Source of the DNA: Pseudomonadota bacterium
Lineage (GTDB): Bacteria > Pseudomonadota > Alphaproteobacteria > Acetobacterales > Acetobacteraceae
DNA length: 15,287 bases
NCBI GenBank assembly: GCA_023424475.1
Contig: JAFADX010000229.1
Location: forward strand, 1 to 15,287
Reading direction: 5' to 3'
Shown here: piece after piece, positions 1 through 7,177 of the stretch
Numbering within the stretch: the stretch's first letter is position 1
Layout: every line of letters starts with the position of its first letter
The notes under the pieces: model-generated
The model's input: only the letters and a program-made list of their open reading frames with translations
What the model was told of the DNA's origin: nothing
Database searches by the model: none
Position numbers and translations under genes: made by a program

Positions 1-2
1 GC

Positions 3-476
3 CTGCTCTCCTCCCGCCCGGAGGACATCGCGCTCGCCGAGGCGCGGCTGGCCGCCGCCGAGGCGGCGCTGGCGAAGGCGCGCGCGGATGCCGAGCTCGC
101 CCGCGTGCGCGCGCCGCTCGCCGGCACCATCCTGCGCATCGTCGCATGGCCGGGCGACCAGGTGGGCAATGACGGGCTGCTCGAGATCGGGGATCTCACG
201 CAGCTCGATGTCGTTGCCGATGTCTATGAGACCGACCTGCCGCGCGTGCGCCTCGGTGCCCCGGCGGAGATCGTGGTGCCCGGCGAGAGCCGCCGCTTCG
301 GCGCGACGGTGCGCGAGATCGGCTGGACCGTGCGGCGCCAGACCCAGGCGAACACGGACCCGGTCGCGGCGGTAGACAGCCGCACGGTCGAGGTGCGCCT
401 CGCGCTCGACGCCGCGGGCGCGGAGGCGCTGCGGCACCGGTCCAACATGCAGGTGCAGGTGGCGATCCGGCCATGA
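3..476 (+). CDS. DevB-type ABC exporter membrane-fusion protein, 3' part
   Basis: This is the C-terminal part (157 residues) of a periplasmic adaptor of the HlyD/DevB family; the 5' end lies outside the window. Visible in order are the descending arm of an alpha-helical coiled-coil hairpin rich in Ala, Glu and Arg, then the second half of a lipoyl/barrel-sandwich domain (RVRAPLAGTILRI, then GDQVG), then the beta-barrel region beginning LTQLDVVADVYETDLPRV, and a short C-terminal segment ending VQVAIRP. Such proteins bridge an inner-membrane ABC permease to an outer-membrane channel. The next two genes encode the matching permease and ATPase, and the stop codon overlaps the permease start (ATGA at 473-476), so the three probably form one exporter. 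The substrate cannot be told; DevBCA relatives export glycolipids in cyanobacteria, but the family is broad. Confidence 0.85.
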   Translation: MLSSRPEDIALAEARLAAAEAALAKARADAELARVRAPLAGTILRIVAWPGDQVGNDGLLEIGDLTQLDVVADVYETDLPRVRLGAPAEIVVPGESRRFGATVREIGWTVRRQTQANTDPVAAVDSRTVEVRLALDAAGAEALRHRSNMQVQVAIRP

Positions 477-1741
477 ACGTCATCGCGAAGCCACCCCTGC
501 TGCCCTGGGCGCCGGAGAACACCGGCGAGCCCGGCGCCCCGCCGCCGGCGGCGGAACGGCAACGTGGGCCCGGGATGTTCGAGGCCATCCTGCTGCCGGC
601 GCGGCTCGCCTGGCGGCAGTTGCGGGCGGAGCGCGCGCGGTTCCTTTCCGCCCTGGCGGGGGTGATGTTCGCCGCGGTGCTGGTCTTCATGCAGCTCGGC
701 TTCCGCTCCGCGCTGTTCGACAGCGCGACGCGGCTGCTGGCGGCGATGGAGGCGGAGCTGTTCCTGATGAACCCGCTCACCACCGTCAGCTTCCGGCCGG
801 AGCCCATCCCGCGGGCCCGCGCGCACCAGGCGCTCGCCCTGCCGGAGGTCCTGCAGGCCGTGCCCGTCTACATGACGCAGGCGACCTGGCGGAACCCGGA
901 GGACGGGTCCCGCCGCATGATCCAGATGGTCGGCTTCGATGTCGAGGCAGGCGCGATGCAGTTCGAGGGGCTGGACGCGATCGCCGGCGCGCTCCGCCGC
1001 ATCGACACGGTCGGCTTCGACACGCGGTCCCGCCCCGAGTTCGGCGACGTCTCTCGCCTCTTTGCCGAGCGCGGACCCTTCGAGGTGCAGGTCGGCAACC
1101 GCATGGTCGAGATGGTCGGCCTCGTCACCATCGGCCCGTCCTTCGGCGCCGACGGCAACCTGGTGATGAGCGAGGTGAATTTCCGCCGCATGGTGCCGAC
1201 GCGCCTGGCCTCGAACACCGACCTCGTTGCCATCCGCCTGCGCCCCGGCACCGATATCGAGGCCGCCAAAGCGCGGCTGCGCGGGATTCTGCCGCCCGAT
1301 GTCGCGGTGCTGACCCATGACGAGCTCGTCGCCCATGAGCGCCACTACTGGGAAAGCGCGACGCCGATCGGGTTCATCTTCGGCTTCGGCAGCGTGATGG
1401 GGCTGATCGTCGGGATGGTGATCGTGTACCAGATCCTGTTCTCCGACATCGCCAACCACCTGCGCGAATACGCGACGCTGAAGGCGATCGGGTATTCGGA
1501 CGGCTACCTCGCACGGGTGGTGATGGCGGCATCGCTGATCCTGGCGGTGATCGGGTTCCTGCCGGGGGCGGCGCTGTGCGTGTGGCTCTACGACGTGGTC
1601 GCGGGCGCGACCTTCCTGCCGCTGAGCATGACCTTCGGACGCGCCGGCCTGGTCTTCGCGCTGATCTTCGGGATGTGCGCGGCGGCGGGCCTGCTGGCGA
1701 TGCGCAAGCTGCGGGATGCCAATCCGGCGGACATGTTCTGA
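473..1741 (+). CDS. DevC-type ABC exporter permease (FtsX-like)
   Basis: A 422-residue inner-membrane permease of the DevC/MacB-like group. Membrane segments are visible at about residues 58-77, 299-323, 349-373 and 390-411, with a large periplasmic domain between the first and second. That is the four-helix FtsX arrangement. The N-terminal match to DevC begins near residue 35 (MFEAILLPARLAWRQLR), so the first 34 Pro-rich residues may be a non-conserved extension. An alternative ATG lies at 575, but the ATGA overlap with the adaptor gene favours 473 by translational coupling. It works with the adaptor upstream and the ATPase downstream. The 118-base gap to the ATPase holds a palindromic repeat, unlike the tight coupling on the other side. 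Family assignment is firm; substrate unknown. Confidence 0.88.
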   Translation: MNVIAKPPLLPWAPENTGEPGAPPPAAERQRGPGMFEAILLPARLAWRQLRAERARFLSALAGVMFAAVLVFMQLGFRSALFDSATRLLAAMEAELFLMNPLTTVSFRPEPIPRARAHQALALPEVLQAVPVYMTQATWRNPEDGSRRMIQMVGFDVEAGAMQFEGLDAIAGALRRIDTVGFDTRSRPEFGDVSRLFAERGPFEVQVGNRMVEMVGLVTIGPSFGADGNLVMSEVNFRRMVPTRLASNTDLVAIRLRPGTDIEAAKARLRGILPPDVAVLTHDELVAHERHYWESATPIGFIFGFGSVMGLIVGMVIVYQILFSDIANHLREYATLKAIGYSDGYLARVVMAASLILAVIGFLPGAALCVWLYDVVAGATFLPLSMTFGRAGLVFALIFGMCAAAGLLAMRKLRDANPADMF

Positions 1742-1758
1742 TGGGCGTCGCCGCCTGC

Positions 1759-1820
1759 GGCGGGGAGGGTCCTGCCCGCCCCGGAACCCCACCGGCCGAG
1801 GGCCGGAAAGCCCTCGGAAC
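1759..1820 (+). repeat. Two-hairpin palindromic intergenic repeat, copy R1
   Basis: A REP-like element between devC- and devA-type genes. The first hairpin pairs GGGG-A-GGG (1762-1769) with CCC-G-CCCC (1775-1782), with one internal mismatch. A short C-rich spacer follows, then a perfect 8-bp stem CCGAGGGC (1796-1803) and GCCCTCGG (1810-1817) around the loop CGGAAA, then GGAACCC. The same order (G/C hairpin with a CTGCCC descending arm, CCCC spacer, hairpin with a GAAA-containing loop, then GGGAAC or GGAACC) occurs at 15171-15228, so this looks like a dispersed family and not a private hairpin. Inside an operon it could stabilise upstream mRNA or partly terminate transcription; there is no U-tract. 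Confidence 0.6.
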
Positions 1821-1859
1821 CCGGCACATGGAGGGGTGGCGCCTCTCTCCGGCGGCGTG

Positions 1860-2546
1860 ATGACCGACCCCATCAGCATTTCCGGCCTGACCTATGCGTA
1901 TGGCGAGGGCGAGCTGCGCCGCCCCGTGCTGCGCGACATCGCGCTGCGGGTCCATGCCGGGGAGGTGGTGCTGCTGACCGGACCGTCCGGTTCGGGCAAG
2001 ACGACGCTGCTGACGCTGATCGGTGCGTTGCGGGCGATGCAGGAAGGGTCCTGCGTCGTGCTCGGGCGGAAGCTGATGGGCACGACGGAACGCGAGCGCG
2101 TGCGGCTGCGGCGATCGATCGGCTTCATCTTCCAGAACCACAACCTGCTCGGCTTCCTGACCGCGCGGCAGAATGTCGCGATGGCGCTCGAGCTGGGCGC
2201 GGCGCTGCCGGAGCGCGAGCGGCTGGCGCGCGCGGGGGCGATGCTGGCGGCGGTGGGGCTCGAGGGGCATGAGGACAAGCCGCCGTCGAAGCTTTCGGGC
2301 GGGCAGCGGCAGCGGGTCGCGATCGCCCGCGCGCTGGTCGCCGGACCCGGCCTGGTGCTGGCGGACGAGCCGACAGCGGCGCTGGACAAGGTCTCGGGCG
2401 GGGAGGTCGCGCACCTGCTGCGCGACATGGCGAAGTCCCGCGGCACGCCGATCCTGATGGTCACGCACGATCCGCGCATCCTCGACATCGCCGACCGGGT
2501 GGTGACGATGGAGGACGGGCGGATCGTCGGGGCGGCAGCGGCCTGA
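1860..2546 (+). CDS. DevA-type ABC exporter ATPase
   Basis: A 228-residue ABC ATPase of the DevA/LolD/MacB class that powers the exporter encoded upstream. Visible motifs: Walker A GPSGSGKTT (41-49), Q-loop FQNHNLLGFLT (91-101), signature LSGGQRQR (145-152), Walker B VLADEPT (166-172), D-loop ALDK, and switch histidine H203 in VTHD. The length is normal for the family. The ATG at 1860 gives the usual short N-terminus (MTDPISISGLTYAYGEG). The same frame stays open to an ATG at 1716, but that would add 48 residues translated from the end of the permease gene and the palindromic repeat, so it was rejected. No convincing Shine-Dalgarno sequence precedes 1860. The gene ends six bases before the convergent TRAP permease gene. 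Confidence 0.9.
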   Translation: MTDPISISGLTYAYGEGELRRPVLRDIALRVHAGEVVLLTGPSGSGKTTLLTLIGALRAMQEGSCVVLGRKLMGTTERERVRLRRSIGFIFQNHNLLGFLTARQNVAMALELGAALPERERLARAGAMLAAVGLEGHEDKPPSKLSGGQRQRVAIARALVAGPGLVLADEPTAALDKVSGGEVAHLLRDMAKSRGTPILMVTHDPRILDIADRVVTMEDGRIVGAAAA

Positions 2547-2552
2547 GGGACG

Positions 2553-3836
2553 CTACCGCAGCGCCTGCGGCAGCAGCAGGGCGATCTGCGGGAAGGCGAT
2601 CAGCAGCGCGATCATCACCAGCAGCGTGCCGACGAAGGGCACGGAGCCGATGATGACGTCCTTGACCGGCCCCCTCTCCCGCACCCCCTGCACGACGAAG
2701 AGGTTGAAGCCCACCGGCGGCGTGATCAGCGCGGTTTCGAGCAGCAGCATCATCAGCACGCCGAACCAGACCGGATCGACGCCGAGATGCAGCACGATCG
2801 GCATCACCAGCGGCACCGTCGCGACCATCATCGAGAGGGTTTCCATGAACATGCCGAGGATGAAGTAGAAGGCGACGATGGCGATGATGGTCTGCGTCGC
2901 GCTGAGGCCGAGCGAGGCGATCGCCTCCGTCACCATGCGGCCCAATCCGATCGAGCCGATGATGAAGTTGAGGAAATAGGCAGCGATCAGGATCAGCATG
3001 ATCATCGCCGTGGTGCGCATGGTGCCCTCGAAGACGGCGCGGATCATCGCCCAGGACAGCGCGCCCGCATGCCAGGCCAGGCCGAGGGAGACGAGCACGC
3101 CGAGGGCGGCGCTTTCGGTCGGCGTGGCGAGGCCGGCGTAGATCGAGCCGATCACCGCCATGAAGATGCAGAGCGGCGGCAGCAGGTCCGGCAGGCAGGC
3201 GATGCGCTCGCCCCAGCTCACCCGCGGCCGCTGGCCGCCCCAGGCGGGGCGGAGGATGCAGGCGAGCATCACCGTGCCCATGAACAGCGCCGCTAAGATC
3301 GCCCCCGGCAGGATGCCCGCGAGATAGAGCTGCGGGATCGAGGTGTCGGTCAGCGCCGCATAGATGATCATGGGGATCGAGGGCGGGATCAGGATCCCGA
3401 GCGTGCCGCCGGCCGCGATGGTGCCGAGGAAGAGCCTCTCATTGTAGCCCTGCGCCTTGATCTGGCCGACCGCAACCGTGCCGATCGTCGCGGCGGTTGC
3501 GACCGAGGAGCCCGAGATCGCCGCGAAGAGCGTGCAGGTGCCGATATTGGCGTGCATCAGCCCGCCGGGCAGCCAGCCGAGCCAGCGCGCCATGGCGCCG
3601 TACATCCGCCCGGCGATGCCGGAGCGGAGCATGATCTCGCCCAGCATGACGAAGAGCGGGATGGAGAACAGCACCACGTCGGTCGAGACGCCCCAGGCGG
3701 TGTCGCCCAGCACCCGGCGCAGCGGCAGGAAGGAATAGAGTATGTCGAGGCTGAGCCCGACGCCCATCAGCGCCGCCGCCACCGGCAGCGAGAGGACGAG
3801 CAGCCCGACCAGGATGGCGACCGAGACGCCGATCAT
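2553..3836 (-). CDS. dctM: TRAP transporter large permease (DctM)
   Basis: A 427-residue, highly hydrophobic protein of the DctM family, the ion-coupled transport subunit of tripartite TRAP uptake systems. Family hallmarks are PGGLMHANIGTCTLFAAISG (90-109) with SSVATAATIG directly after it, GTLGILIPPSIPMIIYA (144-160), and near the C-terminus MFMETLSMMVATVPLVMPI (329-347) followed by ETALITPPVGFNLF (367-380). Length is typical and the reading frame is intact, with about a dozen membrane segments. Its start overlaps the stop of the small permease gene by four bases (CATGA read on the minus strand), so the two are translationally coupled. It faces the exporter ATPase gene tail to tail with a six-base gap and no clear terminator of its own. 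Confidence 0.95.
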   Translation of the reverse strand: MIGVSVAILVGLLVLSLPVAAALMGVGLSLDILYSFLPLRRVLGDTAWGVSTDVVLFSIPLFVMLGEIMLRSGIAGRMYGAMARWLGWLPGGLMHANIGTCTLFAAISGSSVATAATIGTVAVGQIKAQGYNERLFLGTIAAGGTLGILIPPSIPMIIYAALTDTSIPQLYLAGILPGAILAALFMGTVMLACILRPAWGGQRPRVSWGERIACLPDLLPPLCIFMAVIGSIYAGLATPTESAALGVLVSLGLAWHAGALSWAMIRAVFEGTMRTTAMIMLILIAAYFLNFIIGSIGLGRMVTEAIASLGLSATQTIIAIVAFYFILGMFMETLSMMVATVPLVMPIVLHLGVDPVWFGVLMMLLLETALITPPVGFNLFVVQGVRERGPVKDVIIGSVPFVGTLLVMIALLIAFPQIALLLPQALR

Positions 3837-4423
3837 GCGCCGCCCCTCGTGGCCTGCTGCTGGGTGGCGCGTTCCTCCGCGAGTTCCTCGGCGGCGCTGC
3901 GGGTGCCTACGAGATGCGTGACGCCCGCGGCGTCGCCGGTCGCCAGCAGCAGCGCCGCGCGCAGCAGCAGCAGCACCGAGACCAGCGCGAACCAGGCGAA
4001 GCCGAGGACCCAGAGCGCCTGCGGGTAGGACAGCGGCGTGTTGAGCTGGGTCAAAGCCCGCGCGCCGAGGCTCCAGGACTGGGCGAAGACGCGCCAGCCC
4101 TGGAGGAAGAGGAAGATCGCGAGCGCGGTCATCGCGGCGGTGGCGATGACGTCGAAAACCGCCGCGAGGCGGACCGGCAGCACCGCATAGAGCGTGTCGA
4201 TCCGCACATGGGCGCGGTCGAGCAGCGCGAGGGCGAAGGCGAAGGCGCTCGCGATCGCGAGCGCATAGCCGGAAAGCTCGTCCGAGCCGCCGATGGTGAC
4301 CGAGAAGGCGGCACGCAGGATGACATCCACGGCGACGATCACCGCCGCGAGGAGCACCAGCGCGCCACCCGCCCAGGCGCCGGCGCGGCTGACCGTATGG
4401 GCGAGAGCGATCAGCCGCTGCAT
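3833..4423 (-). CDS. dctQ: TRAP transporter small permease (DctQ)
   Basis: A 196-residue DctQ-family protein with four predicted membrane helices at about residues 17-39, 50-67, 82-105 and 136-158. Conserved family features are visible: GGSDELSGYAL after helix 1, DRAHVRIDTLY between helices 2 and 3, and TPLSYPQALWVLGFAW leading into helix 4. The small subunit binds the large permease and is needed for uptake. A polar C-terminal tail of about 35 residues (EELAEERATQQQATRGGA at the end) is longer than in minimal family members. The gene lies 22 bases after the binding-protein gene and overlaps the large-permease gene, so all three are one operon. Confidence 0.93.
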   Translation of the reverse strand: MQRLIALAHTVSRAGAWAGGALVLLAAVIVAVDVILRAAFSVTIGGSDELSGYALAIASAFAFALALLDRAHVRIDTLYAVLPVRLAAVFDVIATAAMTALAIFLFLQGWRVFAQSWSLGARALTQLNTPLSYPQALWVLGFAWFALVSVLLLLRAALLLATGDAAGVTHLVGTRSAAEELAEERATQQQATRGGA

Positions 4424-4445
4424 GTCGCCGAAGCCGTTCCCGCCG

Positions 4446-5516
4446 TCAGAGCCGGTCGAGCGGGATGCGCAGGTTCACCACCGGGCCGACCGTCTGGTTC
4501 CAGCGTTCCGCGCAGGCCCGGCCGCAGCGCCGGCCCCAGGCGGGAAGCACCACCTCGTTCAGAAGCCGGGTGCGGCGCGCCTGGTCGGCGTCCGGCACCG
4601 GCACCAGCGTCATGTGGCCCGGGCGGCCCATGGTGCAGTCCGGCCGGCCGATGTTGCAGGCGATGCCCTGCTCCGTCGCCCGGTCCATCAGCGCCCAGAG
4701 GTCGTTCTCCAGCTTCGCGAACTGTTCGGTGAAGAACTGCTGCACCGGCGGCGGAAACCGCCGCCAAGCATCGAGGTTCACCGCCTGGAAGGCGATCGAC
4801 CAGCCGGCATTGAGGGTGAAGAGGTGCGTCGTCACCTCGGGCCAGCCCGCCGCGTTGCCCGAGAGGGTGCCGGTCAGGCCGCAATCCACGACGCGGCGCT
4901 GCATGGCGGGCACCACCTCGGGGAAGGGAATGGTGACGGCGGCGGCGCCGATCGCCCGCACGAAGTCGCCCTGGGTGATGTTGAAGACGCGCACGCGCTT
5001 GCCGCGCAGGTCCTCGAGGCTCTGGATCGGCGTGTTGCACCAGTAGACGATCGACGGGTTCGGGAAGAGCGCGAGCAGGCGGACGTTGAACTTGCGCTCC
5101 ATCGATTCCGCCATGGCGGCGCGCCAGGCCTCGCAGGCGCGGCGGGCGGTCCGGATGTCGTTCACCATGCCGGCGAGGTCGCAGCCCTCGAAGACCGGGT
5201 CGTCGCCGGCCATCTTCGAGATGTCGGTCGCGCCGAAGTCCGTCACGCCCTGCTGGAGGACGCGCAGGATCTGGAAGTCGCGCACGCCGACCGTATCCTG
5301 GTTGGTGTATTCGGCGGTGATGCGGCCGTTCGAGGCCTGCGGCACGCGCTCGGTCCAGAAGGGCCGCTCGAGCTCCCGCGTCTGCAGCAGGTTCGAGAAG
5401 TAGCCGACCACGCGGACCCGCGTCTGCGGGAGATCCTGCGCAAGTGCCGGTCGTGGGGCGGCGAAGCCGGCCGCGAGGCCGAGCACCGCTGCCGCGAGGA
5501 ATGTCGCGAAACGCAT
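4446..5516 (-). CDS. dctP: TRAP transporter periplasmic solute-binding protein (DctP family)
   Basis: A 356-residue periplasmic binding protein that captures substrate for the DctQM permease encoded directly downstream. It has a clear Sec signal peptide, with a basic start MRF, a hydrophobic core, and likely cleavage after ALA (residue 26). DctP-family features include GVRDFQILRVLQQGVTDFG (77-95), NTPIQSLEDLRGKRVRVFN (161-179) with a candidate substrate-binding arginine (R176), and TIPFPEVVPAMQRRVVDC (195-212). The start at 5516 is supported by GGGAGG at 5530-5525, eight bases upstream. The mature protein has eight cysteines (112, 128, 160, 212, 287, 294, 331, 335), which is unusual for the family and suggests disulfides. 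The ligand is not predictable from sequence alone; many relatives bind carboxylates. Confidence 0.92.
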   Translation of the reverse strand: MRFATFLAAAVLGLAAGFAAPRPALAQDLPQTRVRVVGYFSNLLQTRELERPFWTERVPQASNGRITAEYTNQDTVGVRDFQILRVLQQGVTDFGATDISKMAGDDPVFEGCDLAGMVNDIRTARRACEAWRAAMAESMERKFNVRLLALFPNPSIVYWCNTPIQSLEDLRGKRVRVFNITQGDFVRAIGAAAVTIPFPEVVPAMQRRVVDCGLTGTLSGNAAGWPEVTTHLFTLNAGWSIAFQAVNLDAWRRFPPPVQQFFTEQFAKLENDLWALMDRATEQGIACNIGRPDCTMGRPGHMTLVPVPDADQARRTRLLNEVVLPAWGRRCGRACAERWNQTVGPVVNLRIPLDRL

Positions 5517-5524
5517 GTCCTGAA

Positions 5525-5530
5525 CCTCCC
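5525..5530 (-). promoter_or_regulatory. Ribosome binding site of dctP
   Basis: Read on the minus strand this is GGGAGG, eight bases before the ATG at 5516-5514. It fixes the start of the binding-protein gene. A 13-base palindrome CTGCG-GAT-CGCAG lies just upstream at 5539-5551 and could be an operator or a leader hairpin, but nothing else supports that. Confidence 0.6.
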
Positions 5531-5603
5531 TGTCGCATCTGCGGATCGCAGCGCGAGCTTTCTTGGATAGGGAAGCAGATCATGCGTTACGCGGGAGTGT
5601 CAA

Positions 5604-5625
5604 ACCGGGGGCGTTGCCCCGCGGG
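5604..5625. repeat. Possible partial copy of the palindromic repeat (first hairpin only)
   Basis: GGGGC-GTT-GCCCC at 5608-5620 closely matches the first hairpin of the repeat at 15171 (GGGGC-GCT-GCCCC) and is flanked by C- and G-rich sequence. The second hairpin of the family is not visible here. It lies in the divergent region between dctP and the adenosine kinase gene, so it could also be a simple local hairpin in their shared promoter region. Confidence 0.3.
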
Positions 5626-5669
5626 GGCGCGGCGGCTATGCGGCGGGCATCGACCGGAAGGCCCGCGAC

Positions 5670-6674
5670 ATGACGACCCTCGACATCCTCGGAATCGGCA
5701 ACGCCATCGTGGACGTGCTCGCGCGCGCGGAGGAGGAGGTGCTGGTCCGCCATGGCATGGCCAAGGGCGGCATGGCGCTGATCGGCCCCGAGCAGGCCGA
5801 GACCATCTACGCCGACATGGGGCCGGGCGTGGAAAGCAGCGGCGGGTCGGCGGCGAACACCTGCGCGGCCGCTGCGGCGCTGGGGGCCAGGGTCGGCTAC
5901 CTCGGCAAGGTGGCGGACGACGCGCTGGGCCGGGTGTTCCGCCACGACATCACCGCCGCGGGGGTGCATTTCCCGACCCCGCCGCTTACCGGTGGGGCGC
6001 CGACCGCACGCTGCCTCATCCTGGTGACGCCGGACGGGCAGCGGACGATGAACACCTTCCTTGGCGCCTGCGTGACCTTCGGGGAGCAGGACCTCGATGC
6101 GGCCTCCATCGCCGGGGCGCAGGTGACCTACCTCGAAGGGTATCTGTTCGACCCGCCGGCGGCGCAGGCGGCCTTCCGGGCGGCGGCGCGGATCGCCCAT
6201 GCGGCGGGGCGGAAGGTGGCGATCACCCTGTCGGACCCCTTCTGCGTGGAACGGCACCGGGACGCCTTCCTCGCCTTCGTGCGGGAGGAGGCCGATATCC
6301 TCTTCGCCAACGAGGCGGAGATCCGCGCGCTCTACCACGCCCCTTCCTTCGAGGAGGCCGTGGCGGCGGCGCGGCGGGACGTGCCGCTGGCGGCGCTGAC
6401 GCGCAGCGCCGAGGGCAGCGTCGTCATCGCGGGCGAAGCCACGTACGCGATCGCGGCTGCTCCGGCCAAGGTGGTGGACACGACCGGGGCGGGCGACGCC
6501 TATGCGGCGGGGTTCCTGGCGGGGATGACCGCGGGGCGCCCGCTGCCGGAATGCGGGCGCTGGGCCTCGGTCGCGGCGGCGGAGGCGATCTCGCATTTCG
6601 GGGCGCGGCCGCAGGCGGATCTCAAGGAGCTGGTGGCCGGGCGGCCGGCGGGCGTGGCCGCGACCCTCGGGTGA
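5670..6674 (+). CDS. Adenosine kinase (PfkB family)
   Basis: A 334-residue cytoplasmic sugar/nucleoside kinase of the PfkB (ribokinase) family, most like alphaproteobacterial adenosine kinases, which phosphorylate adenosine to AMP in purine salvage. Visible motifs: start ILGIGNAIVDVLA (6-18), substrate/lid region GGSAANTCAAAA (58-69) and YLGKVADDALG (77-87), the segment TLSDPFCVERH (186-196) typical of this subgroup, and the C-terminal signature DTTGAGDAYAAGF (270-282), in which D276 is the expected catalytic base. GGAAGG at 5656-5661, eight bases before the ATG, supports this start. It is transcribed divergently from the TRAP operon across about 150 bases. Guanosine or another ribonucleoside as substrate cannot be excluded. 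Confidence 0.88.
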   Translation: MTTLDILGIGNAIVDVLARAEEEVLVRHGMAKGGMALIGPEQAETIYADMGPGVESSGGSAANTCAAAAALGARVGYLGKVADDALGRVFRHDITAAGVHFPTPPLTGGAPTARCLILVTPDGQRTMNTFLGACVTFGEQDLDAASIAGAQVTYLEGYLFDPPAAQAAFRAAARIAHAAGRKVAITLSDPFCVERHRDAFLAFVREEADILFANEAEIRALYHAPSFEEAVAAARRDVPLAALTRSAEGSVVIAGEATYAIAAAPAKVVDTTGAGDAYAAGFLAGMTAGRPLPECGRWASVAAAEAISHFGARPQADLKELVAGRPAGVAATLG

Positions 6675-6728
6675 CGCGCCGCCGATCACGCAGGTGTGTG
6701 GCGCGGGGCGGCAACCCGGCGCCCGTTC

Positions 6729-6758
6729 CTCCGTTGGCCGTGCAGGCAACGAGAGGAG
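6729..6758 (+). promoter_or_regulatory. Leader hairpin overlapping a ribosome binding site
   Basis: CTCCGTTG (6729-6736) can pair with CAACG (6747-6751) and, after an AGA bulge, with GGAG (6755-6758). The second arm is the Shine-Dalgarno sequence GAGAGGAG (6751-6758) of the following GTG-started gene, seven bases before that start. The pairing could limit initiation. The stem is short and bulged, so it is only a candidate; the ribosome binding site itself is clear. Confidence 0.4.
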
Positions 6759-6764
6759 TGCAAC

Positions 6765-7163
6765 GTGCGCCATCATGCCATCCGCTTCGTTCTTCTGGGC
6801 CTCGGCCTTGCCGCCACACCGTCGCTGGCCCAGGGCGTCCAGGGCAATTCACCGCTGAATGGCGGCGACAGGGTCGCGGCGCAGGCCGATTCAGTGTCGA
6901 GCCACCAGATCGCGCCGCTGCTGCAGCAGGCCGAACAGGCCGCGCGCCAGGGCCGCCTGCCGCTGGCCAATGAACTTGTCGAGCGCGCGGAGGCCCTGGC
7001 GCTGACCCGGTCGACCATTGCCGGGACGGAGGACCAGCCGGTCACCACCGGCCCGGTGGCCCGCATGGCCGAGGCGCGCGCCGCCCTCGCCCGGCGCGAC
7101 GGCGCCGCCGCGGCGACGCTGATCGCGGAGGCTGCCGATCTTTCCCGCGCCCAGGGTCTGTAA
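6765..7163 (+). CDS. Small secreted protein of unknown function
   Basis: A 132-residue protein with a clear Sec signal peptide (MRHHAIRFVLLGLGLAATPSLAQG, likely cut after SLA). The start is a GTG at 6765, preceded at seven bases by GAGAGGAG; a more upstream ATG at 6696 in the same frame would bury the signal peptide behind 23 Arg-rich residues, so it was not used. The mature part is alpha-helical and Ala/Arg/Glu-rich: QIAPLLQQAEQAARQGRLPLANELVERAEALALTRST, then a Pro/Thr/Gly linker and a second helix pair (VARMAEARAALARRDGAAAATLIAEAADL). The two helical halves resemble a pair of TPR-like hairpins. Similar small proteins occur in Acetobacteraceae as far as I recall; no function is known to me. 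Transcription probably reads on into the structured region downstream. Confidence 0.8.
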   Translation: MRHHAIRFVLLGLGLAATPSLAQGVQGNSPLNGGDRVAAQADSVSSHQIAPLLQQAEQAARQGRLPLANELVERAEALALTRSTIAGTEDQPVTTGPVARMAEARAALARRDGAAAATLIAEAADLSRAQGL

Positions 7164-7177
7164 GAGGCGGTCCGGAC

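Noticed and set aside
1716..1859. 48-residue N-terminal extension of the exporter ATPase
   Set aside because: The extension is translated from permease-coding DNA and the palindromic repeat and is Arg/Gly/Pro-rich; the family N-terminus fits the ATG at 1860.
224..1879. 551-codon minus-strand open frame opposite the exporter permease
   Set aside because: Composition is that of an antisense shadow (H/R/D/E/Q-rich, no hydrophobic core) and the plus-strand permease is certain.
2556..2570. Hairpin CCGCAG-CGC-CTGCGG at the convergent exporter/TRAP junction as a terminator
   Set aside because: It lies inside the 3' coding end of dctM, the stem is only 6 bp and no T-tract follows; codon-driven symmetry is as likely.
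5444..6973. 509-codon plus-strand open frame overlapping the adenosine kinase gene
   Set aside because: Gly/Arg/Ala low-complexity translation in another frame of a clearly recognised kinase gene.
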